Source of the DNA: Prochlorococcus sp. AG-363-K07
GTDB taxonomy: Bacteria > Cyanobacteriota > Cyanobacteriia > PCC-6307 > Cyanobiaceae
DNA: 64,000 bases
NCBI GenBank assembly: GCA_003280225.1
Contig: QCFO01000002.1
Span: forward strand, 47,884-111,883
Direction: 5' to 3'
Part shown: one piece after another, positions 38,016-48,679 of the stretch
Position numbering within the stretch: the stretch's first letter is position 1
Layout of the letters: each line of letters opens with the position of its first letter
The notes under the pieces: model-generated
What the model was told of the DNA's origin: nothing
Seen by the model: only the letters and a program-made list of their open reading frames with translations
Databases searched by the model: none
Program-made: the position numbers and the translations under genes

Positions 38016-38777
38016 TCATCCCAGTAGTTCACTGATACGAGATGAAAGAAATGCTTCACTGCCCAAATTAATAAATCGATGAGCCCACCAGAAAACCATG
38101 ACTGCGACACAAATACCTAACTGAGAAGGGCGTACAAACTCTTCCCAATGAAGTTTTTGTCTGCCATTCAAAACAGCAAGAAAAGGGAAAACGGATGTAG
38201 TTCTTCGCAATTCCTCAAAATCATCCCCAAATCTTTTTCTCAACCGTCTATCTCCATGCCAAACAGCAAATAGATGATGACCAATCAAACCAACACAAGT
38301 GACCAACATAAATGAGGTTCCAAGCCAAATAGCATGGGAAATGCACCAAAGGACTTGACCTATAGCCTGAGGATGTCTACTAATGCGAATAATTCCTTTT
38401 GTATAAAGTCGCACCTCGGGCTTCAAAACGGCGGGTATTTCCAACAAGTTGTACGTAGCCGGATAAAGAAAGAAAAAGCTAATAGAAGTCAGAACAAATA
38501 CAAATGGAACTACGCCAGGAACGCCTTGAAGATTCCATAGTCTTACTCCGTCATATCTATGTACAAGAAAAAAACCAATTAACACAAGAGCAGAAGGGAT
38601 ACTCGCTGCAGCAAAAATCAATCTCCATGCCCTAGCTCCAACAACAGCTTCAGCACGTGATCGCAAGGCTGCGCCACCACTATGTATCAATGCAAATAGG
38701 ATCAGCAGAAGCAACATCACCCAAGAACTTTGATGAGGACCTTCTTGAAACATCATTAACTCAAGACTTCTAAACAA
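38016..38777 (-). CDS. 15-cis-zeta-carotene isomerase-like NnrU-family membrane protein
   Basis: 253 residues with six or seven hydrophobic helices. The NnrU/Z-ISO signature is strong: ALIHSGGAALRSRAEAVVGARAWRL near 30-54, HRYDGVRLWNLQGVPGVV near 78, SFFFLYPATYNLLEIPAVLKPE near 99, then RISRHPQAIGQVLWC, GLIGHHLFAVWHGDRRL and LNGRQKL. These blocks closely follow plant Z-ISO, a heme-dependent isomerase acting between phytoene desaturase and later steps. The nearby pds and crtB genes support that role. It diverges from rbcR. The enzymatic call is inference from family and context. Confidence 0.8.
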   Translation of the reverse strand: MFRSLELMMFQEGPHQSSWVMLLLLILFALIHSGGAALRSRAEAVVGARAWRLIFAAASIPSALVLIGFFLVHRYDGVRLWNLQGVPGVVPFVFVLTSISFFFLYPATYNLLEIPAVLKPEVRLYTKGIIRISRHPQAIGQVLWCISHAIWLGTSFMLVTCVGLIGHHLFAVWHGDRRLRKRFGDDFEELRRTTSVFPFLAVLNGRQKLHWEEFVRPSQLGICVAVMVFWWAHRFINLGSEAFLSSRISELLG

Positions 38778-38850
38778 TTATTAGTCCCAGAGCTCCCGAT
38801 AGTTTCGGCTTAGAGTTTTGATGTTGTTGCTGCCTGGTCGGCGATTCCTA

Positions 38851-39807
38851 ATGGCCGATCTACCATTCACACTCGATCAACTAAGAATTCTTCGCGCAAT
38901 CGCCAAGGAAGGGAGCTTCAAAAAAGCAGCAGATAGTTTGTATGTAACTCAACCTGCTGTCAGCCTCCAAATTCAAAATTTAGAAAAACAGCTAGAAGTT
39001 TGCCTTTTTGATAGAGGTGGTCGAAAGGCCCAACTCACTGAAGCCGGAGAAGTCCTCATCCGATACTGCGACAGAATTCTTAATCAGTGCCAGGAAGCAT
39101 GCAGAGCAATTGAAGATTTACACGATCTCAAAGGCGGCTCTTTAGTTATAGGTGCCAGTCAAACAACTGGAACCTATCTCATGCCTCGTATGATTGGATT
39201 ATTCCGTCAACAATTTCCTGATGTCGCTGTTCAGCTACAAGTTCATAGCACTAGGCGAACAGGCTGGAGTGTTGCCAATGGTCAAATTGACCTCGCCATT
39301 ATTGGCGGAGAGCTCCCGACAGAACTCAAAGAAGTACTTGATGTTGTCCCCTATGCCAGTGATGAATTAGCACTTGTTCTTCCGACAAAACATCCCTTGG
39401 CTAAGTTAAATGAACTAAAGAAAGAGGATTTGTATAGACTTAATTTCGTTAGTCTGGATGGTCAATCAACTACAAGAAAGGTTCTCGACAAACTATTATT
39501 AGACTCTGGTGTAGATGTTCAAAGATTAAGGATTGAAATGGAGTTGAATTCTCTTGAGGCAATTAAAAATGCAGTACAATCAGGACTAGGTGCTGCATTA
39601 TTGCCGGTTGTATCAATTGAACGAGAACTCTTAGCAGGAACAATACACAAACCTCTAGTAATAGATTTTGAAGTCCAGCGTGAGCTAAAAGTGATAAAAC
39701 ATCCTGCACGCTATTGTTCAAGAGCTGCAGAAAAATTTCTTACAGAAATTCTTCCACAATTTGCTGGAAAAGATAGTGTTTTCAATAAAAAATTCTCAAA
39801 TAAATAG
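38851..39807 (+). CDS. rbcR: LysR-type regulator RbcR (Ycf30)
   Basis: 318 residues. The LysR helix-turn-helix spans about 6-65 ([43 protein letters not shown]), followed by the effector domain starting [20 protein letters not shown]. The N-terminus [14 protein letters not shown] is typical of RbcR, which activates RuBisCO and carbon-concentration genes in cyanobacteria and red plastids. I use the ATG at 38851. An upstream ATG adds 11 residues without family character. It diverges from the Z-ISO-like gene, with ndhF-ndhD beyond. Confidence 0.92.
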   Translation: MADLPFTLDQLRILRAIAKEGSFKKAADSLYVTQPAVSLQIQNLEKQLEVCLFDRGGRKAQLTEAGEVLIRYCDRILNQCQEACRAIEDLHDLKGGSLVIGASQTTGTYLMPRMIGLFRQQFPDVAVQLQVHSTRRTGWSVANGQIDLAIIGGELPTELKEVLDVVPYASDELALVLPTKHPLAKLNELKKEDLYRLNFVSLDGQSTTRKVLDKLLLDSGVDVQRLRIEMELNSLEAIKNAVQSGLGAALLPVVSIERELLAGTIHKPLVIDFEVQRELKVIKHPARYCSRAAEKFLTEILPQFAGKDSVFNKKFSNK

Positions 39808-39818
39808 ATATAAATTCG

Positions 39819-40472
39819 TCAAAACTGAATTGCTTCTTGATTTATCCCAATAGCATCTTCTGCCGATCCTTTAATAATGAACTTATTTTCATTAATATCA
39901 GCCTGATAAACACATCTGACAATAGGATTATCACGAATGGATCCTATATAAGCAAAGGTATTCATTCGTTGCTTACATTCTCTTACGTCTTCATTAGTAA
40001 TTGCACCTTGTTTTTGCAAAACACTCCAGTTCTCTCTTCTTATTACACACCCTGGTTGAAGAGCAGGCTGCGTAACAAAGCTAGTTGATGGATTAAGCGT
40101 TGTATACATTTCGACATCAATAACAAAAGCACTTGCTCCCCACTGCCTGCAAAACTCAGGATCAGGTACTGCCATATCCAATTGTTGCTGACTTGCAATA
40201 TTGCCCTGCCCACCTTGAGTAGTACTTGTTATTGCACTACCAATCCCAACTCCCACAACCAATACTCCGGCAAGAATAGCTGCTGTTCCAGTATTCATAC
40301 GTATACCCCCTCCAGCTTGTTGAGAGGTTGAAGAGAAACCAGCTCGAGAGTCAGAAACTTGCGAACCTCTGCCCTGAAATGAACCTCTAGGCAAATACCT
40401 GGCATCTCTATCAGGCCTCCCACTCGAGTCCCTAGACCTGCGTGGCGGTCGATTATATGGAGGTCTAGTCAC
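39819..40472 (-). CDS. DUF3172 membrane-anchored protein
   Basis: 217 residues. A long basic, Arg/Ser/Gly-rich, probably disordered N-terminus (about 1-58) precedes one membrane helix (about 61-85, [20 protein letters not shown]). An extracytoplasmic or lumenal domain follows, with Cys at the [54 protein letters not shown] and VRCVYQ positions. This agrees with the cyanobacterial DUF3172 family, of unknown function. Its ATG overlaps the ndhM stop, so the two are likely coupled. Confidence 0.85.
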   Translation of the reverse strand: MTRPPYNRPPRRSRDSSGRPDRDARYLPRGSFQGRGSQVSDSRAGFSSTSQQAGGGIRMNTGTAAILAGVLVVGVGIGSAITSTTQGGQGNIASQQQLDMAVPDPEFCRQWGASAFVIDVEMYTTLNPSTSFVTQPALQPGCVIRRENWSVLQKQGAITNEDVRECKQRMNTFAYIGSIRDNPIVRCVYQADINENKFIIKGSAEDAIGINQEAIQF

Positions 40473-40822
40473 AAAAGTTCAGGGGATCTAGGTAAGCCCA
40501 TGGAGTAATTGAGAACACGGCAATCAGGGTTATAGCTAAGTTCGCCTGACTGGAGCAACTGCCGAATTGTTCCTTCTAAATCTGAGCCAATCTTCCTCAG
40601 GCTGTAATCGCTGAGATCTTGGCCGGAATTCATATCAACCAATTCTTTGAAGCGCGTTTGAAGTTTTTGTAAAGAATCCTCAGTCCACAAAAACTCATTA
40701 TCAGGATCAAGATCAAGAGTTAAATGGTCGGGATCAGCAACCAAATTATTGTTTTCAACTCTTGCAGTAAATAGACGAACATGCCTTGTAGTGGCCTTTA
40801 GCAAGGTCTCGGTAATAGCCAT
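40469..40822 (-). CDS. ndhM: NAD(P)H-quinone oxidoreductase subunit M
   Basis: 117 residues, a cyanobacterial and plastid-specific peripheral-arm subunit of NDH-1. Family marks are [17 protein letters not shown] near 11-27, [13 protein letters not shown] near 34-46, and [44 protein letters not shown]. The length is normal. It diverges from pds with 101 bp between starts, an arrangement I recall as common in cyanobacteria. Confidence 0.94.
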   Translation of the reverse strand: MAITETLLKATTRHVRLFTARVENNNLVADPDHLTLDLDPDNEFLWTEDSLQKLQTRFKELVDMNSGQDLSDYSLRKIGSDLEGTIRQLLQSGELSYNPDCRVLNYSMGLPRSPELL

Positions 40823-40911
40823 TAACCGTTCCTGCCAAAAAGAACAATGATCAGATTAAAGAAGTTTCACCCAAATTGGGTAAGGCTAATCATTAAAGTT
40901 GACTTCACTGA

Positions 40912-42342
<1,431 letters not shown>

Positions 42343-42345
42343 TTC

Positions 42346-43287
42346 ATGACTCTAGGATTATCCAATTCACCAATAATGCACTCTAAATCTGCAAAAAGTC
42401 TTGAAGAAGCCTATGAAATTTGCAGAAAAGAAACAGCCAAATGGGCAAAAACCTTTTACTTAGGCACCCTTCTGCTACCCCCTGTCAAACGAAAAGCAAT
42501 CTGGGCAATTTATGTCTGGTGCAGAAGGACTGATGAGCTCATGGATAGCCCTGAAGCAATGAAACTATCGACAAGCGAGCTATCCGAGCGTCTAGATAAT
42601 TGGGAAGAAAAAACAAAAGCAATCTTTTCAGGACATGTTGAAAACGAATTAGATGCAGTCATGGGAGATACCTTGCAACGCTTCCCACAATCCATCAAGC
42701 CATATTTGGACATGATTGAAGGGCAAAGGATGGACTTGAAGAAAACTCGTTATGAAACATTTGAGGAACTTGAGCTGTATTGCTACAGAGTTGCAGGAAC
42801 AGTTGGCCTAATGACACAAGGAGTCATGGGCATAGACCCTGCCTATACAACAGCTCCTTGGAGTAGAGCCCCTGACCCATCAGAAGCCGCAATTGCTCTT
42901 GGAATTGCAAATCAACTTACAAATATCCTTAGAGATGTTGGCGAAGACAGAGGGCGAGGACGTATCTATCTTCCTCAAGAAGATTTAAAGCGATTTAATT
43001 ACTCAGAGGAAGAGCTAATGAATGGAGTAGTGAACAGACAATGGAAAGAACTAATGGCATTTCAATTAGATCGTGCAAGGAAATGGTTTTCCAAATCCGA
43101 AGCAGGTGTCAGGTGGCTTTCAGCTGATGCACGTTGGCCAGTATGGACCTCCTTAAGGCTTTATAGAGGCATTCTGAACGCCATAGAAAGACATGAGTAC
43201 GATGTTTTCAACAATCGCGCCTATGTAAGTCGCTGGATAAAGATGATTGATATCCCCATTTCGTACTTAATTGCCCAAGCAAAATAA
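42346..43287 (+). CDS. crtB: Phytoene synthase
   Basis: 313 residues. It condenses two GGPP into phytoene, the first committed carotenoid step. The first Asp-rich region is in AIYVWCRRTDELMDSPEA. GQRMDLKKTRYETFEELELYCYRVAGTVGLM and the second region QLTNILRDVGEDRGRGRIYLPQEDL are complete. The start is ATG at 42346. A later ATG at residue 11 (MHSKSAKSL) is possible. Directly downstream of pds, almost certainly one operon. Confidence 0.96.
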   Translation: MTLGLSNSPIMHSKSAKSLEEAYEICRKETAKWAKTFYLGTLLLPPVKRKAIWAIYVWCRRTDELMDSPEAMKLSTSELSERLDNWEEKTKAIFSGHVENELDAVMGDTLQRFPQSIKPYLDMIEGQRMDLKKTRYETFEELELYCYRVAGTVGLMTQGVMGIDPAYTTAPWSRAPDPSEAAIALGIANQLTNILRDVGEDRGRGRIYLPQEDLKRFNYSEEELMNGVVNRQWKELMAFQLDRARKWFSKSEAGVRWLSADARWPVWTSLRLYRGILNAIERHEYDVFNNRAYVSRWIKMIDIPISYLIAQAK

Positions 43288-43335
43288 AGAAAGGTATTTA
43301 TATCAACTTAAATTCAGACCCAAATAGTTTTCGGA

Positions 43336-43770
43336 TCAAACAGGGGTTTTTTGGTTAGCCAATAATTCTTTTAACTTCGCAAGCTCCCCAGCCCAACGAG
43401 GATCAGGTGCTTCCTGATTAGGGGCGTCACTATGAACCACCTTCTTGGATTGTTTCCGCTTAGACCCTTGGGAGTTGTTATTTGACGACCCACCATTTCT
43501 GCGACCACCTCCGTTGCTTGAATCACGCCGCTCTGAGCGCTCAACCCTTAAATTGTTGCCATTAAATTCTCGGCCATTTAGCTGTTCGATAACTGCATTA
43601 GCAAGCTTTTCGTCTTCGACATTGGCGAACCCAAAACCTCTGCAACCACCTGATTCTCTATCAAATACAGGTTTAAACCGAATTCCTTTACCAACTGAGG
43701 AAAGGAGATTTTCTAGTTCTTTGCTTTCAAAAGTTTGAGGCAAATTACCGATGTAAAGGCGAACGCTCAT
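43336..43770 (-). CDS. RRM-type RNA-binding protein with Arg/Gly/Asn-rich tail
   Basis: 144 residues. One RNA-recognition motif spans about 1-80, with RNP2 (RLYIGNL) and RNP1 (CRGFGFANV). A low-complexity tail rich in Arg, Gly, Ser, Asn and Lys (about 82-118) is followed by a short ordered C-terminus (DPRWAGELAKLKELL). This resembles cyanobacterial Rbp proteins, some cold-induced, that bind mRNA near the thylakoid. The C-terminal segment makes it longer than the minimal form. Stand-alone gene, convergent with crtB. Confidence 0.9.
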   Translation of the reverse strand: MSVRLYIGNLPQTFESKELENLLSSVGKGIRFKPVFDRESGGCRGFGFANVEDEKLANAVIEQLNGREFNGNNLRVERSERRDSSNGGGRRNGGSSNNNSQGSKRKQSKKVVHSDAPNQEAPDPRWAGELAKLKELLANQKTPV

Positions 43771-43849
43771 GAAAAAGAGGGAGATTAAGGATTGATTTGG
43801 TCAGGCTGAGGAAAGTTTTCACTTGCATGCAAGTTAATCACAGAAAGGT

Positions 43850-45025
43850 CTAATGACGCTTCCACCAGTAACGTGCCTTTTCAATAGTTTCATTTACATT
43901 AGACAATCTACCAAATGCTCTTTCAAGGGAGAGATAATCCATCAATAAGCCTAATTTAGGCCCTGAGGAAATGCAAAGCTCTTTTTGGAGAGTATTGCCA
44001 TCGACGGGAGCACGAGGATGAAAGAGTGGATCATTGACATCTCTCCAACGCGTAATCCAATTCTTCTGTAACTTTAATGGAAATTGAATAATCAAGGCAG
44101 GCAGATCTTCTTCTAAATCTTTATGCAGTTGAAGGAGTTGATATTCAGAAAGAGTGCTGAACTCATTGCTATAATAACTTTCTTGCCATTTACGAAGAGT
44201 ACTACAACGCTGACATTGTCTTCTACTAAAACGCAAACTCTTCAAACCAAAATCACTCAAAAGATAAGTCAATCGAACCAAAGGAAGCGCAACAGATAAC
44301 TCACTAAAATTAAGTAAATTAGATTCATTGGCAGACCGAAATTCTTCTAGATCGCGAATGTTGCTAGGCCTCCAACATCTCAAAAGGGCACTCTCTAGTA
44401 TTAATCCCAATGCTTCATCAGCCCAAGGAGAACTAACAAGAGAACTTAGCTCTGACTGAATTCTTTCGGGAGATGCTTGTAAAAGCAAATTGGCATGAGT
44501 CTTTATAAAAGTTCTTGTTTCGGAGTCAAGAGCAAAATTAAGTTCCGCCATTAACCTCAATCCACGCAATCCTCGTAACGGATCCTCCAATAAATTCTGA
44601 GTACTCACTGCTACCAGAAGTTTATGCTCCAAATCAGGAAGACCACCAGTTGGATCTAGCAGCTTTGGGCAAGATTCAAGCGTAAGTGCTACAGCATTAA
44701 TTCGAAAATCCCGCCGCCACAGATCATCCACAAGAGAAGGGCCAATTTGGCCTGCCATATCAATAGTCCAACCATCTACAACAAGACGTGCCATATCTCT
44801 TTCAATATCAAGCACAACAGCCCTACCCCCTAACTTTTCTGCAAACCCTTTGGCTGTTTCTATTGCATTCTTAGGAATAACTAGATCTAAATCAGGTTTC
44901 TGATTAGTCCTATTTAGCAAGCCATCTCTCACAGCGCCCCCCACCAATGCGCTGCCAATTGGTAAAGCTTTCCAAGATAAAGGCCAATCTTGAGGGTTGA
45001 GTCTTTCCCAAAGAACTTTCGCCAA
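43850..45025 (-). CDS. CCA tRNA nucleotidyltransferase / poly(A) polymerase family
   Basis: About 391 residues of class II nucleotidyltransferase. GSALVGGAVRDGLL, the metal pair in KPDLDLVIP, RDFRINAVALTL, DPTGGLPDLEHKLL and the DPLRGLRGLRL block are typical of CCA-adding enzymes. No HD domain is evident. In cyanobacteria CCA and A addition can be split between two enzymes, so exact specificity is open. The start is uncertain: ATG at 45115 would overlap the divergent ycf34 by 41 bp, and TTG at 45025 avoids it and begins right before the conserved region. Confidence 0.85.
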   Translation of the reverse strand: MAKVLWERLNPQDWPLSWKALPIGSALVGGAVRDGLLNRTNQKPDLDLVIPKNAIETAKGFAEKLGGRAVVLDIERDMARLVVDGWTIDMAGQIGPSLVDDLWRRDFRINAVALTLESCPKLLDPTGGLPDLEHKLLVAVSTQNLLEDPLRGLRGLRLMAELNFALDSETRTFIKTHANLLLQASPERIQSELSSLVSSPWADEALGLILESALLRCWRPSNIRDLEEFRSANESNLLNFSELSVALPLVRLTYLLSDFGLKSLRFSRRQCQRCSTLRKWQESYYSNEFSTLSEYQLLQLHKDLEEDLPALIIQFPLKLQKNWITRWRDVNDPLFHPRAPVDGNTLQKELCISSGPKLGLLMDYLSLERAFGRLSNVNETIEKARYWWKRH

Positions 45026-45074
45026 AACTGACTTATCAACCCCCAGAATGGTGTTGTCAAAGCAGGAGGAGGAA

Positions 45075-45326
45075 ATGTGCATATGCATAAACTGCCGGTG
45101 GGTTGATAGATGCAAGGCTTATCACTCTGTCGAGTCCAAGCATGGCGCTCCTCATCTCACTAGTACTCCAGATATAGAACCAGATCAGCCTGTTATCCAT
45201 GTCCTTATTATGGATTTAGCTGATGGGACAACAGGAGTGGAATGGGATGTTCGCTCCTGCAAAAGCTTCAATCAAGATCAAGGTAGATGGAGCCGATTAT
45301 GTCCTGGCGAGGCAATTCCTACATGA
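45075..45326 (+). CDS. ycf34: Ycf34-family Fe-S protein
   Basis: 83 residues starting MCICINCRWVDRCKAYH. The Cys set (2, 4, 7, 13 plus 62 and 76) and the ...HLTSTPDIEPDQPVIHV...EWDVRSCKSF... pattern match Ycf34. That protein is reported in Synechocystis to carry an Fe-S cluster and to affect photosynthetic electron transport. A very strong GGAGGAGG Shine-Dalgarno five bases before the ATG at 45075 sets the start. The open frame runs further upstream but inside the divergent cca gene. The tsaB ATG overlaps its stop. Confidence 0.85.
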   Translation: MCICINCRWVDRCKAYHSVESKHGAPHLTSTPDIEPDQPVIHVLIMDLADGTTGVEWDVRSCKSFNQDQGRWSRLCPGEAIPT

Positions 45327-45994
45327 ACCGCAACCTAAATACAAAGCACAACAATCAAAGTGCATATCTTCTAAGTATGCATAGTTGTACAGAAACTTTT
45401 GGTGTAGCATTCCTTGATACTAACAATCCGAAGCAAGAAATCTCATTTTCGACTTTCCCAATAGGTCGACTTTTATCAAACAAACTGATCAGTTGTGTAG
45501 AAGAAATTTTTCCACGTTCTAAATGGAATCGATTAAGAAGAATTTCAGTTGCAATAGGTCCAGGAAGTTTTACCAGCACTCGTTTAACTGTTGCTATGGC
45601 TCGTACTCTTGCTCAACAACTAAATTGTGATCTAGATGGCTTTAGTAGTTTTTCATTAATGGCTCCAAGGCTTGCAAAGGAACTAAATAAGGGCAACAAA
45701 TTTGACCCATTTTGGATCACAAAAGAACTACCAAGAAGAGGAACTATTGCTGGAAGATATCAAATAGAAAAGATAAAAGGAGTAAACAATCTAGAACATG
45801 GAATTGAATTAGAAAATCCTAAATTGATAAGAAATGAGAATAAATTATGCCCTTCAATAAGTGCTTCAGATAATGTCGAGTCAGATCTTATTCAATTACT
45901 AAATCAATCTTTATCTGCACACATTTTTGGAGAAAAAAGTAACTGGAGAAAAGTTTTACCTATTTATCCAACTTCACCAATAGATGATATTTAA
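45323..45994 (+). CDS. tsaB: tRNA threonylcarbamoyladenosine synthesis protein TsaB
   Basis: 223 residues, ASKHA fold, partner of TsaD and TsaE in making t6A in tRNA. The opening YLLSMHSCTETFGVAFLD and the block RRISVAIGPGSFTSTRLTVAMARTLAQQLNC (GPGSFT) are diagnostic. The C-terminal half is Lys/Asn-rich and weakly conserved, as is usual for TsaB. I start at the ATG that overlaps the ycf34 stop as ATGA. A longer reading from 45287 would lie within ycf34. Confidence 0.88.
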   Translation: MNRNLNTKHNNQSAYLLSMHSCTETFGVAFLDTNNPKQEISFSTFPIGRLLSNKLISCVEEIFPRSKWNRLRRISVAIGPGSFTSTRLTVAMARTLAQQLNCDLDGFSSFSLMAPRLAKELNKGNKFDPFWITKELPRRGTIAGRYQIEKIKGVNNLEHGIELENPKLIRNENKLCPSISASDNVESDLIQLLNQSLSAHIFGEKSNWRKVLPIYPTSPIDDI

Positions 45995-46017
45995 TGCTTT
46001 TCTATTCAAATAAGCAA

Positions 46018-46683
46018 TCATTGCTCCAACATTAAATTAATAGTATCTTTAAGCCTCTCTGTGGTTGATTCCAAATCAGGTTTACGTCTAGTAAGAGGGG
46101 GATCAATAGGAAGACCAATACGCAAATAAATCGGAAGAAAACGAGGGAAAAAAGAACCAGTTCCTAATGCTCTATGGCTATTAATAATCGCTACAGGCAA
46201 TAACTTAGCACCACTTCGAGCTGCCAACAATGCAGCGCCTGATAACGGAGAGTTCACTCGGCCATTATCTTGGCGTGTCCCATCCAAGAAAACTCCTGTA
46301 GCCCAACCTTTCTGCAACATGGACGTCGCAATCCTAAGAGCTTCACGATCACTAGAACCTCTTTTAATTGGATAAGCTCCACATAGGCTGATAATTTTCC
46401 CTAATAATGGGATTTTAAAAAGTTCTGCCTTGGCCATAAATGCCACAGGCCGTCCTAAAGCATGACCTAATAAAGGGGGATCAAGATGTGATCCATGGTT
46501 AGCTACTACTACAAGAGGGCCCTTTAAAGGAACATTTTCATTGCCAAATGTACGTCCTCGAAAACAAATCCTAAAAATTGGAAAAACCAACAAATAGCTC
46601 ACAATTAAATAAACCAAGCTTGGTTTAGGTGGAACCAATAATGAGCTATCCTGATGTTTGTTAGTAAGAGAAGTAGACTCCAT
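46018..46683 (-). CDS. plsC: 1-acyl-sn-glycerol-3-phosphate acyltransferase
   Basis: 221 residues. It makes phosphatidic acid. A hydrophobic N-terminal segment (about 22-40) anchors it. The HX4D catalytic motif is NHGSHLDPP near 61-69. The FLDGTRQDNGRVN block near 130 corresponds to the EGTR motif with Asp in place of Glu. KAELFKIPLLGKII and the AAR..AKLLPVAI strand also fit. Last gene of the rpaB-plsX-fabH-fabD-plsC leftward cluster, 6 bp after fabD. Confidence 0.92.
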   Translation of the reverse strand: MESTSLTNKHQDSSLLVPPKPSLVYLIVSYLLVFPIFRICFRGRTFGNENVPLKGPLVVVANHGSHLDPPLLGHALGRPVAFMAKAELFKIPLLGKIISLCGAYPIKRGSSDREALRIATSMLQKGWATGVFLDGTRQDNGRVNSPLSGAALLAARSGAKLLPVAIINSHRALGTGSFFPRFLPIYLRIGLPIDPPLTRRKPDLESTTERLKDTINLMLEQ

Positions 46684-46689
46684 ATTTAT

Positions 46690-47583
46690 TTAATTAAGAA
46701 ATTCATTTGGCTTTGAAATCTGACTTAAAGAAACGCCCTTCATGGAACGTTTTGCAAGGCCAGACAGAACATTCCCAGGACCAATCTCAACCAATGTTGA
46801 AATCCCTTCATGAAGCATAATTTCCATCGTCTCACGCCACCTCACACCATTAGTCATTTGGTGCTTTAACCGTTCTTTCAAAATTCTCGCATCACAAGTT
46901 GGAGTCGGATCAGAATTACTTAAAACAGGAATTTGTGCATCTACAAAGGGAGCTCTCTCCAAATCAACAGCAAAAGCGTTAGAGGCTTCCTCCATATAAG
47001 GAGAATGGAAAGCACCTGACACTTGCAAAGGGATAGAACGCTTACAAGGCAAAGTATCACTTACAGCATTTACAGCCTTAGGGCTACCTGAAATGACAAC
47101 CTGGCCAGAACTATTGTCATTAGCAATAACAACATCTTCAGTATTCTTAACTAGATCCTCTAGTTGGTCCCTCTCAAAGCCAATCAAAGCAGTCATGGCA
47201 CCACCACCTGCTTCAGCCATTAGTTCAGAACGTCGTTTTAACAAACTTAAAGCGGTATTTGCATCAAAAACTCCAGAAGCGTAGAGAGCGACAATCTCTC
47301 CCAAGCTATGACCCGCAACCAAAGACGCTTTCTTACCTTGTCTAATTAAATCATCGACTAATAAAGATTCAACAACAAAGAGTGCAGGCTGTGTATTTCT
47401 AGTGTCATTGAGATCATAAAAAGTTTTTTCATGGTTAACCCCTGCGCAGATTTCTAAAAGATCACGGTCTAGTAACTGAGAGGCAAAATCAAAGCGCTCT
47501 TTTGCCCCAGGCAAGGATAATAAAGAATCTGCCATGCCAAGTTTTTGAGAACCTTGACCTGGGAAAACCCAAGCGATTGTCAT
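46690..47583 (-). CDS. fabD: Malonyl-CoA:ACP transacylase
   Basis: 297 residues. It loads malonyl groups on ACP for fatty-acid elongation. WVFPGQGSQKLGM opens the protein. The nucleophile Ser is in VAGHSLGEIVAL. The active-site His is in SGAFHSPYM, and the C-terminal VEIGPGNVLSGLAKR is conserved. I start at the ATG at 47583, which has CAGGAG seven bases upstream. A TTG two codons earlier is also open. 28 bp after fabH. Confidence 0.96.
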   Translation of the reverse strand: MTIAWVFPGQGSQKLGMADSLLSLPGAKERFDFASQLLDRDLLEICAGVNHEKTFYDLNDTRNTQPALFVVESLLVDDLIRQGKKASLVAGHSLGEIVALYASGVFDANTALSLLKRRSELMAEAGGGAMTALIGFERDQLEDLVKNTEDVVIANDNSSGQVVISGSPKAVNAVSDTLPCKRSIPLQVSGAFHSPYMEEASNAFAVDLERAPFVDAQIPVLSNSDPTPTCDARILKERLKHQMTNGVRWRETMEIMLHEGISTLVEIGPGNVLSGLAKRSMKGVSLSQISKPNEFLN

Positions 47584-47611
47584 AAACAACTCCTGAAAAA
47601 TAATTCGAAGC

Positions 47612-48631
47612 TTAATCGGGGCCGTGCCAACGAAAAAGTGATGCCCCCCAACTCAAGCCAGCCCCAAACCCACTACTGGCTATCAAATGATTGCGCCGAA
47701 TTTTCCCTTCCCTAACAGCCTCATCAAGCATGATTGGTATAGTTCCTGCGGAAGTATTGCCATACTTAAACAGATTGCTCAAAACTTTCTCATAAGGGAT
47801 AGAAAACCTATCGGCAACAGCATCTAATATGCGTTTATTTGCCTGATGTAAAAGCAGCCAGTCCAATGAATCTGGAGTTATTTCAGATAGGGTTAATAAC
47901 TCGTCAAGAATTGCAGGGACTTCTCTAACAGCAAACTTATATACTTCCTGACCATTCATCTGAATAGGTAAAAACTTACCTTTTCGATATCTAATCCCCT
48001 CAACTAAAGACATTGAATCTCCGTTATCAACCAAATTCAAACAATTACCACGTGAACCATCAGATTTCATTTTGAAACCTAATAATCCATCATTCTCAAA
48101 ATTAGTTGACTGCAACGCAAGAGCCCCTGCTCCATCTCCAAAAAGGACGCAACTTCTCCTATCGTCCCAATCCACCCAACGCGACATCTGATCAGCTCCA
48201 ATAACTAATGCCCTATGCATTGCTCCAGAGCGCAGATATTGCGCAGCAGTAATTAGCGCAAATAAAAAACCACTACAAGCTGCTGTCAAATCAAACGCAA
48301 CTGCATTCTTGGCACCAAGTCTTGCCTGAACTTGTGTAGCAGATCCAAATAGATCGTCTGGCGTAGAGGTTGCTAATAAGACCAAATCAATCGTTGCTGG
48401 GTCCCACCCAGCCATATCCAAGGCAGCAGATCCCGCTTTTGCACTTAATGCAGCCAGGGATTCTTCGGGTGTACTCACACGCCTTTCTCCAATTCCAGTC
48501 CTACTTCGTATCCACGCATCACTCGTATCGACCCTAAGGCCGAGTTGATCATTAGTCAGCTTTTGGCTAGGAGTGGCACTTCCACTAGCTACTAGAGCTA
48601 TTCCTCCTTGCATTGGGGGGGGTTCTAGCAA
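47612..48631 (-). CDS. fabH: 3-oxoacyl-ACP synthase III
   Basis: 339 residues. It starts fatty-acid synthesis from acetyl-CoA and malonyl-ACP. The catalytic Cys is in FDLTAACSGFLFALITAAQYL, the His in LLHQANKRILDAVADR, and the Asn in KYGNTSAGTIPIML. TSDAWIRSRTGIGERR and GDGAGALAL are typical. Normal length; lies between plsX and fabD on the same strand. Confidence 0.97.
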   Translation of the reverse strand: MLEPPPMQGGIALVASGSATPSQKLTNDQLGLRVDTSDAWIRSRTGIGERRVSTPEESLAALSAKAGSAALDMAGWDPATIDLVLLATSTPDDLFGSATQVQARLGAKNAVAFDLTAACSGFLFALITAAQYLRSGAMHRALVIGADQMSRWVDWDDRRSCVLFGDGAGALALQSTNFENDGLLGFKMKSDGSRGNCLNLVDNGDSMSLVEGIRYRKGKFLPIQMNGQEVYKFAVREVPAILDELLTLSEITPDSLDWLLLHQANKRILDAVADRFSIPYEKVLSNLFKYGNTSAGTIPIMLDEAVREGKIRRNHLIASSGFGAGLSWGASLFRWHGPD

Positions 48632-48679
48632 TTGAAAAAATCCACGGTCAGAAGGTCAAAACCCATTTCGATCATTAAT

